Below are positions 41,301 to 46,819 of a stretch of 64,000 nt of DNA, piece after piece. Source of the DNA: Augochlora pura. Taxonomy: Eukaryota; Arthropoda; Insecta; Hymenoptera; Halictidae. Location of the stretch: assembly GCF_028453695.1 (NCBI RefSeq), contig NC_135773.1, positions 8,370,001 through 8,434,000 of the forward strand, given 5' to 3'. The notes under the pieces are model-generated. The model made no database searches. It saw nothing but the letters and a program-made list of their open reading frames with translations, and was not told where the DNA came from. Each line of letters starts with the position of its first letter. Positions within the stretch are counted from its first letter, which is position 1. The position numbers and the translations under genes are program-made.

Positions 41301-41628
41301 TACACGCGAGCTGCCCCCCCCCCCCCCCCCCCCGTTTTTTTTTCTCAGCCTTTTCTCTCTCGCGTGTCCGCAACCATAACCTAGACATTGCACAACGATT
41401 CTCGGCTGCGAGATTCGAAGTTCAATGCTAGAACGTTTGTCGGAACGGTCGGAGGTTCTGTTAATAGCACGGTAAAATAGCGCTTACGTCGGCCAATTTC
41501 TTCCCGTGGTAACTGTCGATGTGATTGATGAACACTCGCCATGGTTTGAAAGAGGGTTCCGTTGCTTTGTCGTCCGGCGATTCTGCTGCCACTTTCTTCG
41601 ACGTCTCGGTCCCGTTCTCCGCGATCAT
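8481..41628 (-). CDS. AK7: Adenylate kinase 7 (AK7) gene, 11 coding exons seen, 3' end missing
   Basis: The join of 41488-41628, 37495-37698, 36143-36290, 33923-34337, 31251-31341, 27701-28051, 26285-26490, 20384-20704, 17301-17452, 16421-16584 and 8481-8639 (minus strand) keeps one open frame of 784 codons. Every junction has GT and AG, and all phases agree. Known members are about 720 residues and transfer phosphate between ATP and AMP in motile cilia and sperm flagella. Visible order: start region with RVFINHIDSYHG, acidic run (about 60-80), epimerase-like region with LISTVMTWA (about 180-300), P-loop GPPASGKS (415-422), acidic insert (about 465-490), RNQGYVIDGYPK (531-542), coiled coil (about 680-745) and Dpy-30 motif (about 753-784). 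The family normally ends about a dozen residues after DPIDFL, so a short last exon and the stop are missing, probably left of the window. Domain order and length agree with animal AK7, so identity is very likely; activity is inferred. Confidence 0.93.
8765..9480. repeat. Tandem array, period about 180 bp, four to five units
   Basis: Units begin near 8769, 8948, 9131, 9252 and 9438 with variants of GGCAAGGGTTGACCCCTTTT. Each continues with a TTCAACTTTGTCA block and a GGTGAAGACAATTTTT block. The fourth step is only about 120 bases, so one unit is shortened. Confidence 0.85.
9985..10019. repeat. (GA)n microsatellite
   Basis: A run of AG units with one AAAG interruption; it produces a spurious Arg-Glu tail in a short frame. 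Confidence 0.95.
10480..11170. repeat. Degenerate AAGACGTCTT / CCTAGAAACGTC array
   Basis: The first part (10480-10600) has several copies of AAGACGTCTT and derivatives. The second (10850-11090) is a roughly 20-base array such as CCTAGAAACGTCCTATAAAG with ACGTC or ACGTCTT cores. A similar sequence lies at 44925-45250. No coding potential. Confidence 0.75.
11885..12397. repeat. Direct duplication, two copies about 285 bp apart
   Basis: Blocks near 11998-12107 and 12286-12395 share TAAAACGACG, GTATATA, GGAACAGGG or GAAACAAGG, CTTAGGTAGCTTTCGTGAAA and AGTCGCCAT in the same order. The copies have diverged. Confidence 0.7.
12952..13192 (+). mobile_element. TTAA element, family A, complete copy (241 bp)
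   Basis: TTAA on both sides. The left end is CCCTTCGCGCTCGAGCGGCG and the right end is TTTAAGTGCAAAGGG. It has the family inner blocks GTTACATGTTCCGAAAT, TTTCGTATGCATAGAATG and AGATTTGCAGTTGAAATG. No open frame. TTAA with CCC ends suggests piggyBac-type mobilisation. Confidence 0.85.
13242..13443 (-). mobile_element. TTAA element, family A, complete copy in reverse (202 bp)
   Basis: It starts TTAACCCTTTGCACTCGGAG with the GCCATTTTAACTGTAATTC block, which is the family right end reversed. It ends GTCACCACTCGAGTGCAAAG followed by GGTTAA. It lies 49 bases from the copy at 12952-13192, in the opposite direction. Confidence 0.88.
14325..14397. repeat. AGATAGGTAAAT and (GA)n repeats
   Basis: A short tetranucleotide-like stretch followed by a GA run; it explains the Ser-Leu-rich frame on the minus strand. 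Confidence 0.85.
14510..15060. repeat. Tandem array, period about 190-200 bp, three units
   Basis: AAATTTGAAACA recurs near 14512, 14699 and 14903. It is followed by TATAAAAGACAGTCTAAATA, CCAAACTGTGTAAAAAGC and TTATTTAAAACAGC blocks in each unit. Confidence 0.8.
15543..15570. repeat. (TG)n microsatellite
   Basis: TG and TTTG units in a GC-richer part of intron 10. Confidence 0.9.
15866..16213. repeat. Two adjacent short tandem arrays
   Basis: From 15866 to about 16060, three copies of a CATAACCTATTAAATTCACA block with GGACTGGC occur. From 16067 to 16213, about six units of roughly 26 bases carry AAAAATAAAAACCACAGTAT. Confidence 0.8.
16421..16584 (-). CDS. AK7: AK7 coding exon 10 (coiled coil)
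   Basis: The exon has 164 bases, entered after TAAAAG in phase 1 and left at TGG/GTAAGA in phase 0. It reads NSDVMRLGVTAEKARKLRE, then Ala, Glu, Lys and Arg in a heptad-like pattern, ending MVEW. AK7 has a charged helical linker here between the kinase and Dpy-30 parts. Joining to exon 11 gives exactly the family spacing from the Trp to PLR. Confidence 0.9.
16611..16879 (+). mobile_element. TTAA element, family B (269 bp)
   Basis: It runs from TCAACCCTTTGGACTATAAT to GTCGTGCAAGGGGTTAA. The inner features GACTCGCGAT near the left and GGCGCAACGTGAAAGGAGTC near the right are shared with 28222-28472 and 59240-59482. The ends resemble family A, but the inner sequence differs. Confidence 0.8.
17022..17165 (-). 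mobile_element. TTAA element family B, partial copies
   Basis: Two starts, CTTAACCCTTGGCCCTAATG near 17022 and ATTAACCCTTTGCACTACAA near 17059, stand close together. The second runs into CGTCGATTAGCATTTATTTG and CCTTAATATTTTCC, the reversed right half of family B, and then stops. Confidence 0.65.
17301..17452 (-). CDS. AK7: AK7 coding exon 9 (end of kinase domain)
   Basis: The exon has 152 bases, phase 2 in, phase 1 out, between ATTGCAG and GTGAGC. It encodes SRNTDDNTPLQFFDEIEIHP followed by LIIPIEDD and CLEKLGPPSDYG. This matches the family segment FNYFDEIEIHPIHI and the final KEIGEPRNYG. Confidence 0.9.
17567..17976 (+). mobile_element. TTAA element, family A, enlarged by an internal tandem array (410 bp)
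   Basis: Both TTAA ends are intact (CCCTTTGCAATCGAGTGGCG and TGGCTTCGAGTGCAAGGGG). Between about 17,636 and 17,805, roughly nine copies of an 18-base AAGTAAAAATTAATAAAT unit have been added, nearly doubling the usual length. Confidence 0.88.
18890..19000. repeat. TATTTAGC-TATTTATC tandem array
   Basis: About 22-base units of TATTTAGCTATTTATCTATT, then shorter TTATTTAG units; a related TTATTCATTTAT stretch follows at 19,090-19,120. Confidence 0.88.
19857..20218. repeat. Direct tandem duplication, about 190 bp, two copies
   Basis: Both copies carry ATTTAGTAAGAAAATYGYA, TTTAGTTTCG and TTCAGACATATTTTATT or TTTTAGACATATTTTATT in order, followed by ACTTCCAAAA or ATTTCCAAAA. Confidence 0.78.
20384..20704 (-). 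CDS. AK7: AK7 coding exon 8 (AMP-site half of the kinase)
   Basis: The exon has 321 bases, phase 2 in and phase 2 out. I chose the acceptor TTCAAG/A over a closer GAAG because it restores an ungapped alignment through LYRRKLNSMECRNQGY. It carries RNQGYVIDGYPK, a second short acidic run, PELVVSLEASDDFLKERI and THYTEKHMMRRLKEY. It ends at ACAG/GTAAAA. The pyrimidine tract before the chosen acceptor is weak, so the first four residues are the least sure part. Confidence 0.92.
21722..21760. repeat. (TC)n microsatellite
   Basis: TC units with TTTC and GCTC interruptions. Confidence 0.92.
22984..23354. mobile_element. Tc1/mariner-like palindromic MITE (371 bp)
   Basis: The ends are TACAGTCACTCCCATAAGTA and its near-perfect reverse complement, TACTTATGGGACTGACTGTA. 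The arms remain complementary for about 140 bases, with few mismatches. TA flanks and CAGT ends fit the Tc1/mariner pattern. It has no transposase, so it would move only in trans. Confidence 0.9.
24055..24168. repeat. (TTA)n microsatellite
   Basis: Long TTA runs broken by TTC; they produce a poly-Ile or poly-Tyr frame that is not a gene. Confidence 0.95.
24639..24669. repeat. (CA)n/(TG)n palindromic microsatellite
   Basis: A CACACACA run meets TGTGTGTG at CACATGTG, forming a short inverted repeat. Confidence 0.9.
26285..26490 (-). CDS. AK7: AK7 coding exon 7 (acidic insert)
   Basis: The exon has 206 bases, from GACAG/GTGGCTGAG to an AA/GTTAGT donor. It encodes a long run of Asp, Glu and some Gly, then EKLRELLDEIERNKERNKGRLDDPLLTK. 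AK7 proteins have a similar acidic insert between the P-loop half and the AMP-site half of the kinase. The end aligns without gaps to the family LDDQ segment when joined to exon 8. Confidence 0.88.
26491..27700 (-). other. AK7: AK7 intron 6
   Basis: The middle is a long TTTGATTTTTA-type array (26795-27195). The stretch 27,290-27,640 is GC-richer but shows no coding similarity. Confidence 0.7.
26795..27195. repeat. 12-13-bp array of GATTTTTAAT / GATTTTCAAT units
   Basis: About 30 units. The left half is mainly GATTTTTAATTT or ACGATTTTTAA; the right half is GATTTTCAATCT and GATTTTCCATCT. Repeat frames occur on both strands. Confidence 0.9.
27701..28051 (-). CDS. AK7: AK7 coding exon 6 (P-loop of the kinase domain)
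   Basis: The exon has 117 codons, phase 0 at both ends, with acceptor TGTTTCAG and donor GTTAGT. It starts RISRALGTGKTKRIPQEEA, spans the linker, and carries the nucleotide-binding loop GPPASGKS at exon residues 82-89 (protein 415-422), followed by the helix IVARYLADYYGVHYV. These are standard adenylate kinase features. Confidence 0.95.
28222..28472 (-). mobile_element. TTAA element, family B, reversed (251 bp)
   Basis: It starts TTAACCCCTTGCACTGCGAT with the CTTCGTTGATCAGCACTTAT and TTGTCCTTAATACTTTTAAT blocks. It ends ATCACGAGTCTGAGTCGTTA, then TAGTGCAAGAGTTTAAA. Matches 59240-59482 in reverse. Confidence 0.82.
28986..29021. repeat. GA-rich microsatellite
   Basis: GAGA runs with GCGA interruptions. 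Confidence 0.9.
29898..29997. repeat. GAGAGGGAGAGG tract
   Basis: About 100 bases of purine-only repeats on this strand. Confidence 0.92.
30649..30830 (+). mobile_element. TTAA element, family D, left part
   Basis: It starts TTAACCCTTTGCCGTACTTT, then GACTCGTGATGGAAATTACT, TGTTATTAATATTTAAGCAT and AATTCGGGCACGG. The same blocks in the same order occur at 53587-53760, and the first of them at about 33017. The right end could not be set. Confidence 0.6.
31251..31341 (-). CDS. AK7: AK7 coding exon 5 (short exon)
   Basis: This 91-base exon is too short to stand out as an open frame. I found it because exons 4 and 6 leave a gap in the family alignment. It reads VMLTALRSWPPLSYILAV followed by EQESPTQSTIVK, flanked by TTTACAG and GTATCA. 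It fits phases 2 to 0 exactly and matches the family segment around YLVAVDES. Its length equals that of the human counterpart in this stretch. Confidence 0.88.
31365..31610. repeat. AATAATAATGCTTTGATAAT array
   Basis: Roughly ten units of about 21 bases with ATAATAATAA and CTTTGATAAT, interrupted once near 31,460-31,500. Confidence 0.88.
33834..33872. repeat. GA-rich microsatellite
   Basis: A GAGAGAGAGG tract directly beyond the donor side of AK7 exon 4. Confidence 0.9.
33923..34337 (-). CDS. AK7: AK7 coding exon 4 (epimerase-like core)
   Basis: This is the largest exon, 415 bases. It enters in phase 1 after CTTTCAG and leaves in phase 2 at AC/GTCAGT. It carries LISTVMTWA, KPHPNYKEHIQCEK, the lysine-rich insert VVVKKKINLKKKLKT, then SGITYGDQEG and IFGNGANKIPLLHVRDLI, all in family order. 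The Rossmann-like fold resembles short-chain epimerases. No Tyr-x-x-x-Lys catalytic pair is obvious, so I infer a structural rather than enzymatic role. A longer open frame continues past the donor and does not match the family. Confidence 0.92.
34515..34640 (-). mobile_element. TTAA element, family A, broken reversed copy
   Basis: It starts TTAACCCTTTGCACTCGAAG with GCCATTTCATTTTT, then loses family similarity. It stops directly before the complete copy. Confidence 0.6.
34642..34884 (+). mobile_element. TTAA element, family A, complete copy (243 bp)
   Basis: TTAA on both sides, CCCTTTGCACTCGATTGGTG on the left and GGCTTCGACTGCAAAGGG on the right. One of the best preserved copies; it carries all family inner blocks, including GTTAACTAGTGAAACTGTTG and TTTCGTATGAATAAAA. 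Confidence 0.9.
36143..36290 (-). CDS. AK7: AK7 coding exon 3 (epimerase-like region)
   Basis: The exon has 148 bases (49 codons plus one base), with acceptor TTTTAG and an AAAG/GTTAAC donor. It encodes LIQCGIIVYDITQDNSQIEEA, close to the family strand ending in IIYNIT and the following helix. The single left-over base is completed by exon 4 to give Gly165. Confidence 0.9.
36440..36980. repeat. Minisatellite of ATCGTATCAACATCTTCCTT GACATAA units, split by a mobile element
   Basis: Units of about 27-60 bases carry AATCGTATTAACAT, CTTCCTTGACATAA and TTGACATAATA. The array is interrupted from 36696 to 36919 and resumes with CATTTTTCTTGACATAACAA. Confidence 0.85.
36696..36919. mobile_element. 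TTAA element, family G (224 bp), inside the minisatellite
   Basis: It has perfect 15-base inverted ends including the target, TTAACACTAAACCTA and TAGGTTTAGTGTTAA. The host unit reads TCGTATTAAC on one side and TTAACATTTTTCTTG on the other. Removing the element and one TTAA restores a normal unit. No coding capacity. Confidence 0.92.
37495..37698 (-). CDS. AK7: AK7 coding exon 2 (acidic linker)
   Basis: The exon has 68 codons, entered at a TTTCAG acceptor and left at a GTAAAT donor, phase 0 on both sides. It starts MLSDRDYVNPQSG and continues into a run of Glu and Asp, then KYEVIGTTSDPE. That position and composition match the acidic stretch followed by the IVGT strand in AK7 proteins. Confidence 0.9.
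37723..38093. repeat. 145-bp direct duplication with internal 25-bp expansion
   Basis: Copies start GAGATTAGGATCATCGATGG near 37731 and GAGATTAGGTTGATCGATGG near 37880. Inside the second copy, a 25-base unit GAGGAGCGATCGATAGTTGA TTTTA is repeated three to four times. GCGATCGATAG and TCGATCG palindromes recur. Confidence 0.85.
38345..38382. repeat. (GA)n microsatellite
   Basis: A GA run with one AAAG interruption. Confidence 0.95.
40291..40535. mobile_element. TTAA element, family A-like ends (245 bp)
   Basis: It starts TTAACCCTTTACAGTCGAAT and ends with two successive right ends, GATTGCAAAGGGTTA and AGAGTGCAAAGGGTTAA, 27 bases apart. The inside is AT-rich. Confidence 0.75.
40676..40810. mobile_element. 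Short TTAA element (135 bp)
   Basis: TTAACCCTTTGCACTCGATA on the left, CCTCGAGTGCAAAGGGTTAC on the right. The inner part also pairs: AACGGAGCCAT and CTCGAGAGCTCCG lie near CGGAGCTCTCGAG-like sequence. The inner sequence does not match family A. Confidence 0.75.
41314..41333. repeat. Poly-C run
   Basis: Twenty consecutive C, followed by G and a T run; the length may be affected by sequencing. Confidence 0.95.
41488..41628 (-). CDS. AK7: AK7 coding exon 1 (start codon)
   Basis: The exon has 47 codons, from ATG at 41628-41626 to a GTAAGC donor. The start context is AAATAATG, with A at -3. The encoded end RVFINHIDSYHGKKLAD matches the opening strand and helix of the AK7 epimerase-like region. 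The first 30 residues are hydrophilic and not recognisable. It ends in phase 0. Any 5' untranslated exons could not be identified. Confidence 0.9.
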
Positions 41629-42051
41629 TATTTTGTTCTTTTAGGTTTCCCTGGGAAGGATTTTTGTGCGATGGATAATGGAGGGGTCGGAGTTCGTCGA
41701 GGTTATGGCTGTTCGAAGTGAATTTGCGTCGGTGAAACTCGTCTGTCGAGTTCGTTCGAATATAATTATGTTGTAAAGTAAATTGTTGTAGAATAAATAT
41801 TGGAAAGTAAATTATTGTAGAGTAGATTATTGTAGAGTCGATATTATAATGTTAACATTCTAAAGTAAATATTCTAAAGTAGACATTGTCAATTAAACGT
41901 CGTAAAGTAACCATTGTAAAACAAACATTTTAAAGTGGCCAATGTAAAATAAAAAAATACACGAATTTCATAATTTCAGTCATAGCAGAACAATTGCTAA
42001 AAAAATTCTGGTTCCAGCAGCTTTTCCTAAATTATAGATTTTTGAACAATA

Positions 42052-42562
42052 TTAATACTTTGCACCCGAAGCAATTTTAAATCCGAATCCAAAATATAAT
42101 ATTTTCTCCGCAATATTCTCATGTTACATGACCCAGTGCACTTTACACATTTAAAAGGAACCATTATTTCTCGTACAAAATTTGAAAATACCAACAAAGT
42201 TCAGATTTAAAAAATTGTTAAATGGTAAAACGGTTGGTATAAGTTCCAAGAATTAATTTCGTATGCATAAAAGAACACTTTATTACATAGAATGAAAATA
42301 TAGAAATTATGGATTAAATGGAAATATAGAAATCGTGAATTAAATGGAAATATAGCAATTGTGGATTAAATGGAAATATAGAATGAAAATATAGAAATTA
42401 CAGATTAAATGGAAATATAGAACGGAAATATAGAAATTATGAATTAAATGGAAACATAGAATGAAAATATAGAAATTACAAGTTAAATAAAAATATAGAA
42501 TGAAAATATGTATTACACAGACCGGATTTAAAGTTGAAATGGCTCCTCCTACAAAGGGTTAA
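42052..42562. mobile_element. TTAA element, family A chimera with two right ends and a VNTR (511 bp)
   Basis: The left side is TTAATACTTTGCACCCGAAG and GCAATTTTAAATCC, a reversed right end. The right side is GAAATGGCTCCTCCTACAAA followed by GGGTTAA, a forward right end. From about 42,290 to 42,500 a variable array based on ATAGAAATTATGGATTAAAT and GGAAAT is inserted at the usual place. Confidence 0.8.
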
Positions 42563-42892
42563 TGATAATATCCCAACACAACGGCGCGTTACCATTTTCC
42601 ATCTCGTCTCCGTCACGTGTCTGTCCTAGTTGACGACGTTCGTCCTCGAGCCGGAAAACGGAGCCGGGTGACCCGAAAATGCGAGCGATGCAGCCCAGCT
42701 GTGTATATCCAGCGGCTGCATTTTCTGAGGAACCAAGGCTCGATCGTGCATCCGTCGAAAAAAAACGCATCGGCCGCGACCGCAGCCTAAAATCGTCGCG
42801 GCATTGTTCCCGTTGAATGCGACGAAAATCCATTGACAATCGGAGGTGTCCGCTTCGAGATTACCGCACGCGCCGGAACGGTGTGTGGTCAG

Positions 42893-43075
42893 GGCCATGG
42901 ACATTTCGTCACAGCGGAATCGTTGCGTTACCGTGTCCCACTACCCCCATGGCCGTGAGATTCGAACGCGGTGCCGGCACGGGGTGCTTTCTACGTCATC
43001 GGCACCGCCGGATGCAGATCGACCGGCATTCATAAATTTCCTCGTTATTTTCGCCGGCGATCGCATCCCGGTAAC
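42893..43075 (+). repeat. Duplicated GC-rich segment, copy 1
   Basis: It shares with copy 2, in order: GACATTTCGTCACAGCGGAA or GATATTTCGTCACAGTGAAA, CCCCCATGGCC, GATTCGA, ACGTCATCGGCACC, CGGATGCA and TCGTTATTTTCGCCGGCGAT. The match is about 180 bases with scattered changes. No terminal repeats were seen. Confidence 0.8.
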
Positions 43076-43329
43076 CCTTTCGCTTCAAATTACAGTAATT
43101 GTTTAATGTAATTTAATTTAATTTACTTGCATTAATTGTTTATTATAATTTAATTTAATTTACTTGCATTAATTGTAATAATAGTTGACAGTGAGATACG
43201 TTATGCTACGAAGTAGAAGTCATTTCTTGTTCTTTAAAATTGACAATGATATTTCATTCAATTTTTTATAGTTAGTAATGTCACTTTACTTTCTAAAATA
43301 TAGAAGTTTCTAATCATAATTTATTTTTT

Positions 43330-43681
43330 TCAATCCTTTGCACTCGACTTTTAGGAACCACTAAAATTGTCTATTATGTCTCAAAATAATTTTTATACAG
43401 TCAAAGTGTAAATTTAAAAAAAAAATTGTTAAATAGTGTAATAACTATTGGTACGAGTCAGAAAAATCAATTTGTTGTGTATAAAAGTGCACTTTGTTAC
43501 ATAGAATGGAAATATAGAAATTATGGATTAAATGGAAATATAGAATGGAACTATAGAAATTATGGATTAAATGGAAATATAGAATGGAAATATAGAAATT
43601 ATGGATTAAATGGAAATATAGAATGGAAATATGTCACATAGAATGGATTTTGTTAAAATGGCTTCCAGTGCAAAGGGTTAA
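43330..43681 (+). mobile_element. TTAA element, family A with VNTR (352 bp)
   Basis: TCAATCCTTTGCACTCGACT on the left, GGCTTCCAGTGCAAAGGG then TTAA on the right. From 43,505 to 43,630 it carries about four units built on ATAGAAATTATGGATTAAAT. The same unit is expanded in the copy at 42052-42562. Confidence 0.87.
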
Positions 43682-43760
43682 ATATTACAGTCAACTGTTT
43701 GTTGATTAACAAAAATATCTTATATAAAGTATTAAATAAAGGTATATACATGGTATGAAC

Positions 43761-43793
<33 letters not shown>
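43761..43793. repeat. (AT)n microsatellite
   Basis: About 16 AT units, flanked on both sides by a GGTATGAACGT sequence. Confidence 0.95.
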
Positions 43794-43794
<1 letters not shown>

Positions 43795-43937
43795 TATGAA
43801 CGTTATATGTACATAAGCTCTTCGTATATAAATGGTCATTCTTCGAGGGCTTAAATATACAGCCCTCGGATCGAAAGGGTTAAACTTGGCTAATCGCGCG
43901 AATCACCTAACCAAGAACAGGCGGTAATGTCAAGGTT

Positions 43938-44118
43938 ATGTGCCACGGATATTTCGTCACAGTGAAATCATTGCGTTACGTATCGCATCCCCCATGGCCA
44001 TGGGATTCGAGCGCGAACTATACGGCGCGTTTCCACGTCATCGGCACCTGCGGATGCAAATCGATCGGCGTCGATAAACGTTCTCGTTATTTTCGCCGGC
44101 GATCGGCTCCCGTTAAAA
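43938..44118 (+). repeat. Duplicated GC-rich segment, copy 2
   Basis: Homologous to 42893-43075, same direction, about 1,045 bases further on. Both copies abut a place where CCCGTTAAA or CCCGGTAACCC follows. Confidence 0.8.
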
Positions 44119-44188
44119 CTGCCCTAATCGGCGCGGATCACCTGGGCAAAAACACGCGTTAATAGGCGACGCCGCAGCCCCGTTCCGC

Positions 44189-44203
44189 TCTCTCTCTCTC
44201 TCT
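44189..44203. repeat. Short (CT)n run
   Basis: CT units within GC-rich sequence. Confidence 0.85.
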
Positions 44204-44924
44204 CGTCCTCGTCGCCTACGCAACGGTGTGCGAGGGTCAAGGCTGGGTGGGGAAACCCATGTGGAAGATAAAAAGCAGCGGCGAATCGATAATTGACCGT
44301 AGCGAGATCGTGAATTCCCGAATAACGGAGGCACCAACTCGCCCAAACCCCGATGTTTGTTCTGTGCCGGAACAATTGATCCGGGGCTCTTCGAACGGTG
44401 ATTCGTTCTAATCGATGCGCGCGGAGTGCGGAGAATGGAATCGAAAGGGGCTAGTTGGAAAACGGAAGGCTCCGTCTATATCGATTTTCTCTTTGCGCTT
44501 CGCTGAGCCCAACTTTCCCGAGGAAAGATTTTTCCCCTGACCCTTCTGTGTTATTTGTCTTCGGTCGCCCTGGAAAAAAAAACAACAAATATTTAACCGT
44601 CTCTCGCGGCGTATTTTTCTATGCGAAGTTCGGGAATATGGTGGCGCGATTTATAAATTATATGTGCCTTTGTAAGAAGGTCGTTTCGCTTTTTTGGTTT
44701 TTATTGTGATAGACGTAGTGTAACATCAGTTAATTAACATTAGTTGGTAATAGATGTAGATTGACATTTTTACGATGGAACCGAACGATATAATTTTTTT
44801 GACGATTTTAGAGGGTTTAGAAGACATTGAAGAGTTTAAAAGACAATGCCTAAGAATTTTCAAGTAATTGAAAAAGTTAACAATAATTTTATAGTTATTC
44901 ATTTAAGCACTGGATGTCTTAAAG

Positions 44925-45250
44925 ACGTCCATTTTACATTTATTGTTGGTCGGAACGTCTTACGCTCTAAAATGGACTTCTTTAAGACGTCTTAACGACG
45001 TTCCACACTGTACTGCTTAATATCTAAAATAAACTGAATAAACCTATTAAACTTAAAATATGTTTTCTAGGCGATTTTTATGTTCTCAATGTTCTTTATA
45101 TTTTTTTTTACGAATGGTCCACGAACGACCTGTAAACGGCCTATGAACGACTAAATACGTCTTAAAGACGTCCATAAAATGTCTGTAAAACAGAAGACAT
45201 TTCTAGAAGAATCGTAAAACATCTGAAACATTTTAAAGACGTCCTTGTGT
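44925..45250. repeat. Second AAGACGTCTT-rich locus
   Basis: CTTAAAGACGTCCATTTTAC, CTTTAAGACGTCTTAACGAC, ACGTCTTAAAGACGTCC and TTTTAAAGACGTCC occur within about 325 bases. The motif is the same palindrome as at 10480-10600. Confidence 0.75.
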
Positions 45251-46300
45251 TACCTGAGCATTGTTTAATAAACTAGTCTCTTTAACATCTCTTTAACATA
45301 AAAAGAACATAAATATTATTAATAGAATAATATTTAAAAATATTCTTCTTTTATATAATATCATGCCAATTTCACAAATCACAGTAAGAAATTCAATAAA
45401 ATTTCTCTCATTAAAAACGAAATCGTCCATTCCTAACCAAATTAATAAATAATCCAGTAAATTAAAATAAGTATCAAATAACAGAGCTTCCAATAACGAA
45501 CGAATTAAGCTACTTAACTTTATAAATATATACTTAATACTTTAAAAATATAATATACACCTCCCATATAAGAACATAACCTCAACATCACGATCTAAAA
45601 AAAGAAAAGAGACTGCTAAACAATTAAACTGTCCTTCGTCCTCCAACATCAACACCTATCAGCTCGCGAGTTTCTCGAGCGGATCGTTCGCGTTCGCGAC
45701 GGTCTTCTGAAAGCGTCGAAGGTCGCGTACGATACTAAAAACCGCAGGGTGGCCCCCCGCAAGCGAGAGCGAGAGCGAGAGAAGCCGGTAAAAGAGCGCA
45801 TACACGGCGAGACTCATCAATCACTTAAGTGTGTACGCCGGGCGCGGCACAGAGCCGACCGCGCGAGCCCGCGACCAAGAAGTAAGCCGTAAATCGAGTT
45901 TACGCCCCGAACCTTCACCTGCGTTATCGCCGGCGTCACGCGAGATTATTGGCGGTTACTTTCCAGCCGAGTGCGTGCGGATGTGCTCGATAAAAGCGGC
46001 GATGCCCCGGCGGTCGCTTAATGTCCGGCTTCTTTTCTAGCTATAGCCACTCCCCCACCACCACCCCTATTATGCCTTGTGGATTTACGATAACCGATCC
46101 TACCACGGGCGCGATAAAAGCCGGCCGGCGACAAATACGTAGACAAGAAGCTTAATGGAATATCCATCCGTGGAACATCGTAAAGATGTTATTGATCCTC
46201 GTGGTAGCAGACTGGACAACGTTTCGAGCGGCTTTGACACTTTCGAGACGTCGCGCTCGAGATCGGCTACGATCTATAGTCTACGCGAAGCGACGTTGAA

Positions 46301-46819
46301 TGAACCCTTCGCACTCGAGTGATAATTCCAAGATTTCAAGGCATCGCTGAAAATTGTTCTATCGTGTTTCAAAAATAATTTGTAAATTATTATAGTTACC
46401 AATATTGAAAGAAATAGTTCTTACCCTTTGCACTCGAGTGGTAATTTTGCGGCGCCATTAAAATTGTTGTAACACGTTCCAAAATTGTTTTTAATAGATC
46501 TCGCCAAAGCTTAAATTTAAAAATTGTTAAAGGGGTAAGTGTTATATGAGTCACAAGACTCAATTTCATATGCGTAAAATAATTGTTATACAAAATGGAA
46601 TAAATATGATAATAATGGAATTGTTATATAAAGTGGAAACACTGGAAGTCAGAAAAATTATTTTAGATTTCCAGTTGAAATGGCTTCGAGTACAAAGGGT
46701 TAAAAGTGCAACTGCGAATCACGTGACTTAATTTCATGTGTATAAAATGGATCATTTTAGTGGATCAGAGAAACTGCGTTGGAATTCGAGATAGAATGGC
46801 ATCGAGTGCGAAGGGTAAA
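46301..46819 (+). mobile_element. Older family A element, split by a younger one
   Basis: The left part (46301-46420) starts TGAACCCTTCGCACTCGAGT and carries the family left half. The right part (46704-46819) resumes with AAGTGCAACTGCGAATCACG and ends GGCATCGAGTGCGAAGGG then TAAA. The two parts together make one element; the inner one lies between. Confidence 0.82.
46421..46703 (+). mobile_element. Younger family A element nested in an older copy (283 bp)
   Basis: TTACCCTTTGCACTCGAGTG on the left and GGCTTCGAGTACAAAGGG then TTAA on the right, with all inner blocks. It is closer to the family pattern than its host. Confidence 0.87.

Larger units (their letters stand above)
37699..41487 (-). 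other. AK7: AK7 intron 1 (3.8 kb)
   Basis: Near the exon 2 side is a duplicated block with GAGCGATCGAT repeats (37723-38093). Further on are a GA run (38345-38382), AT-rich sequence (38,520-39,030), CpG-rich sequence (39,030-40,130), two TTAA elements and a poly-C run. No nested gene is recognised. Confidence 0.7.

Noticed and set aside
13175..46731. A peptide like LQLKWLRVQRVK appearing in several separate short frames (13175-13564, 17858-18061, 34397-34771, 46546-46731)
   Set aside because: It is the translation of the shared right end of family A elements (AAATGGCTTCGAGTGCAAAG and neighbours), not a conserved protein.
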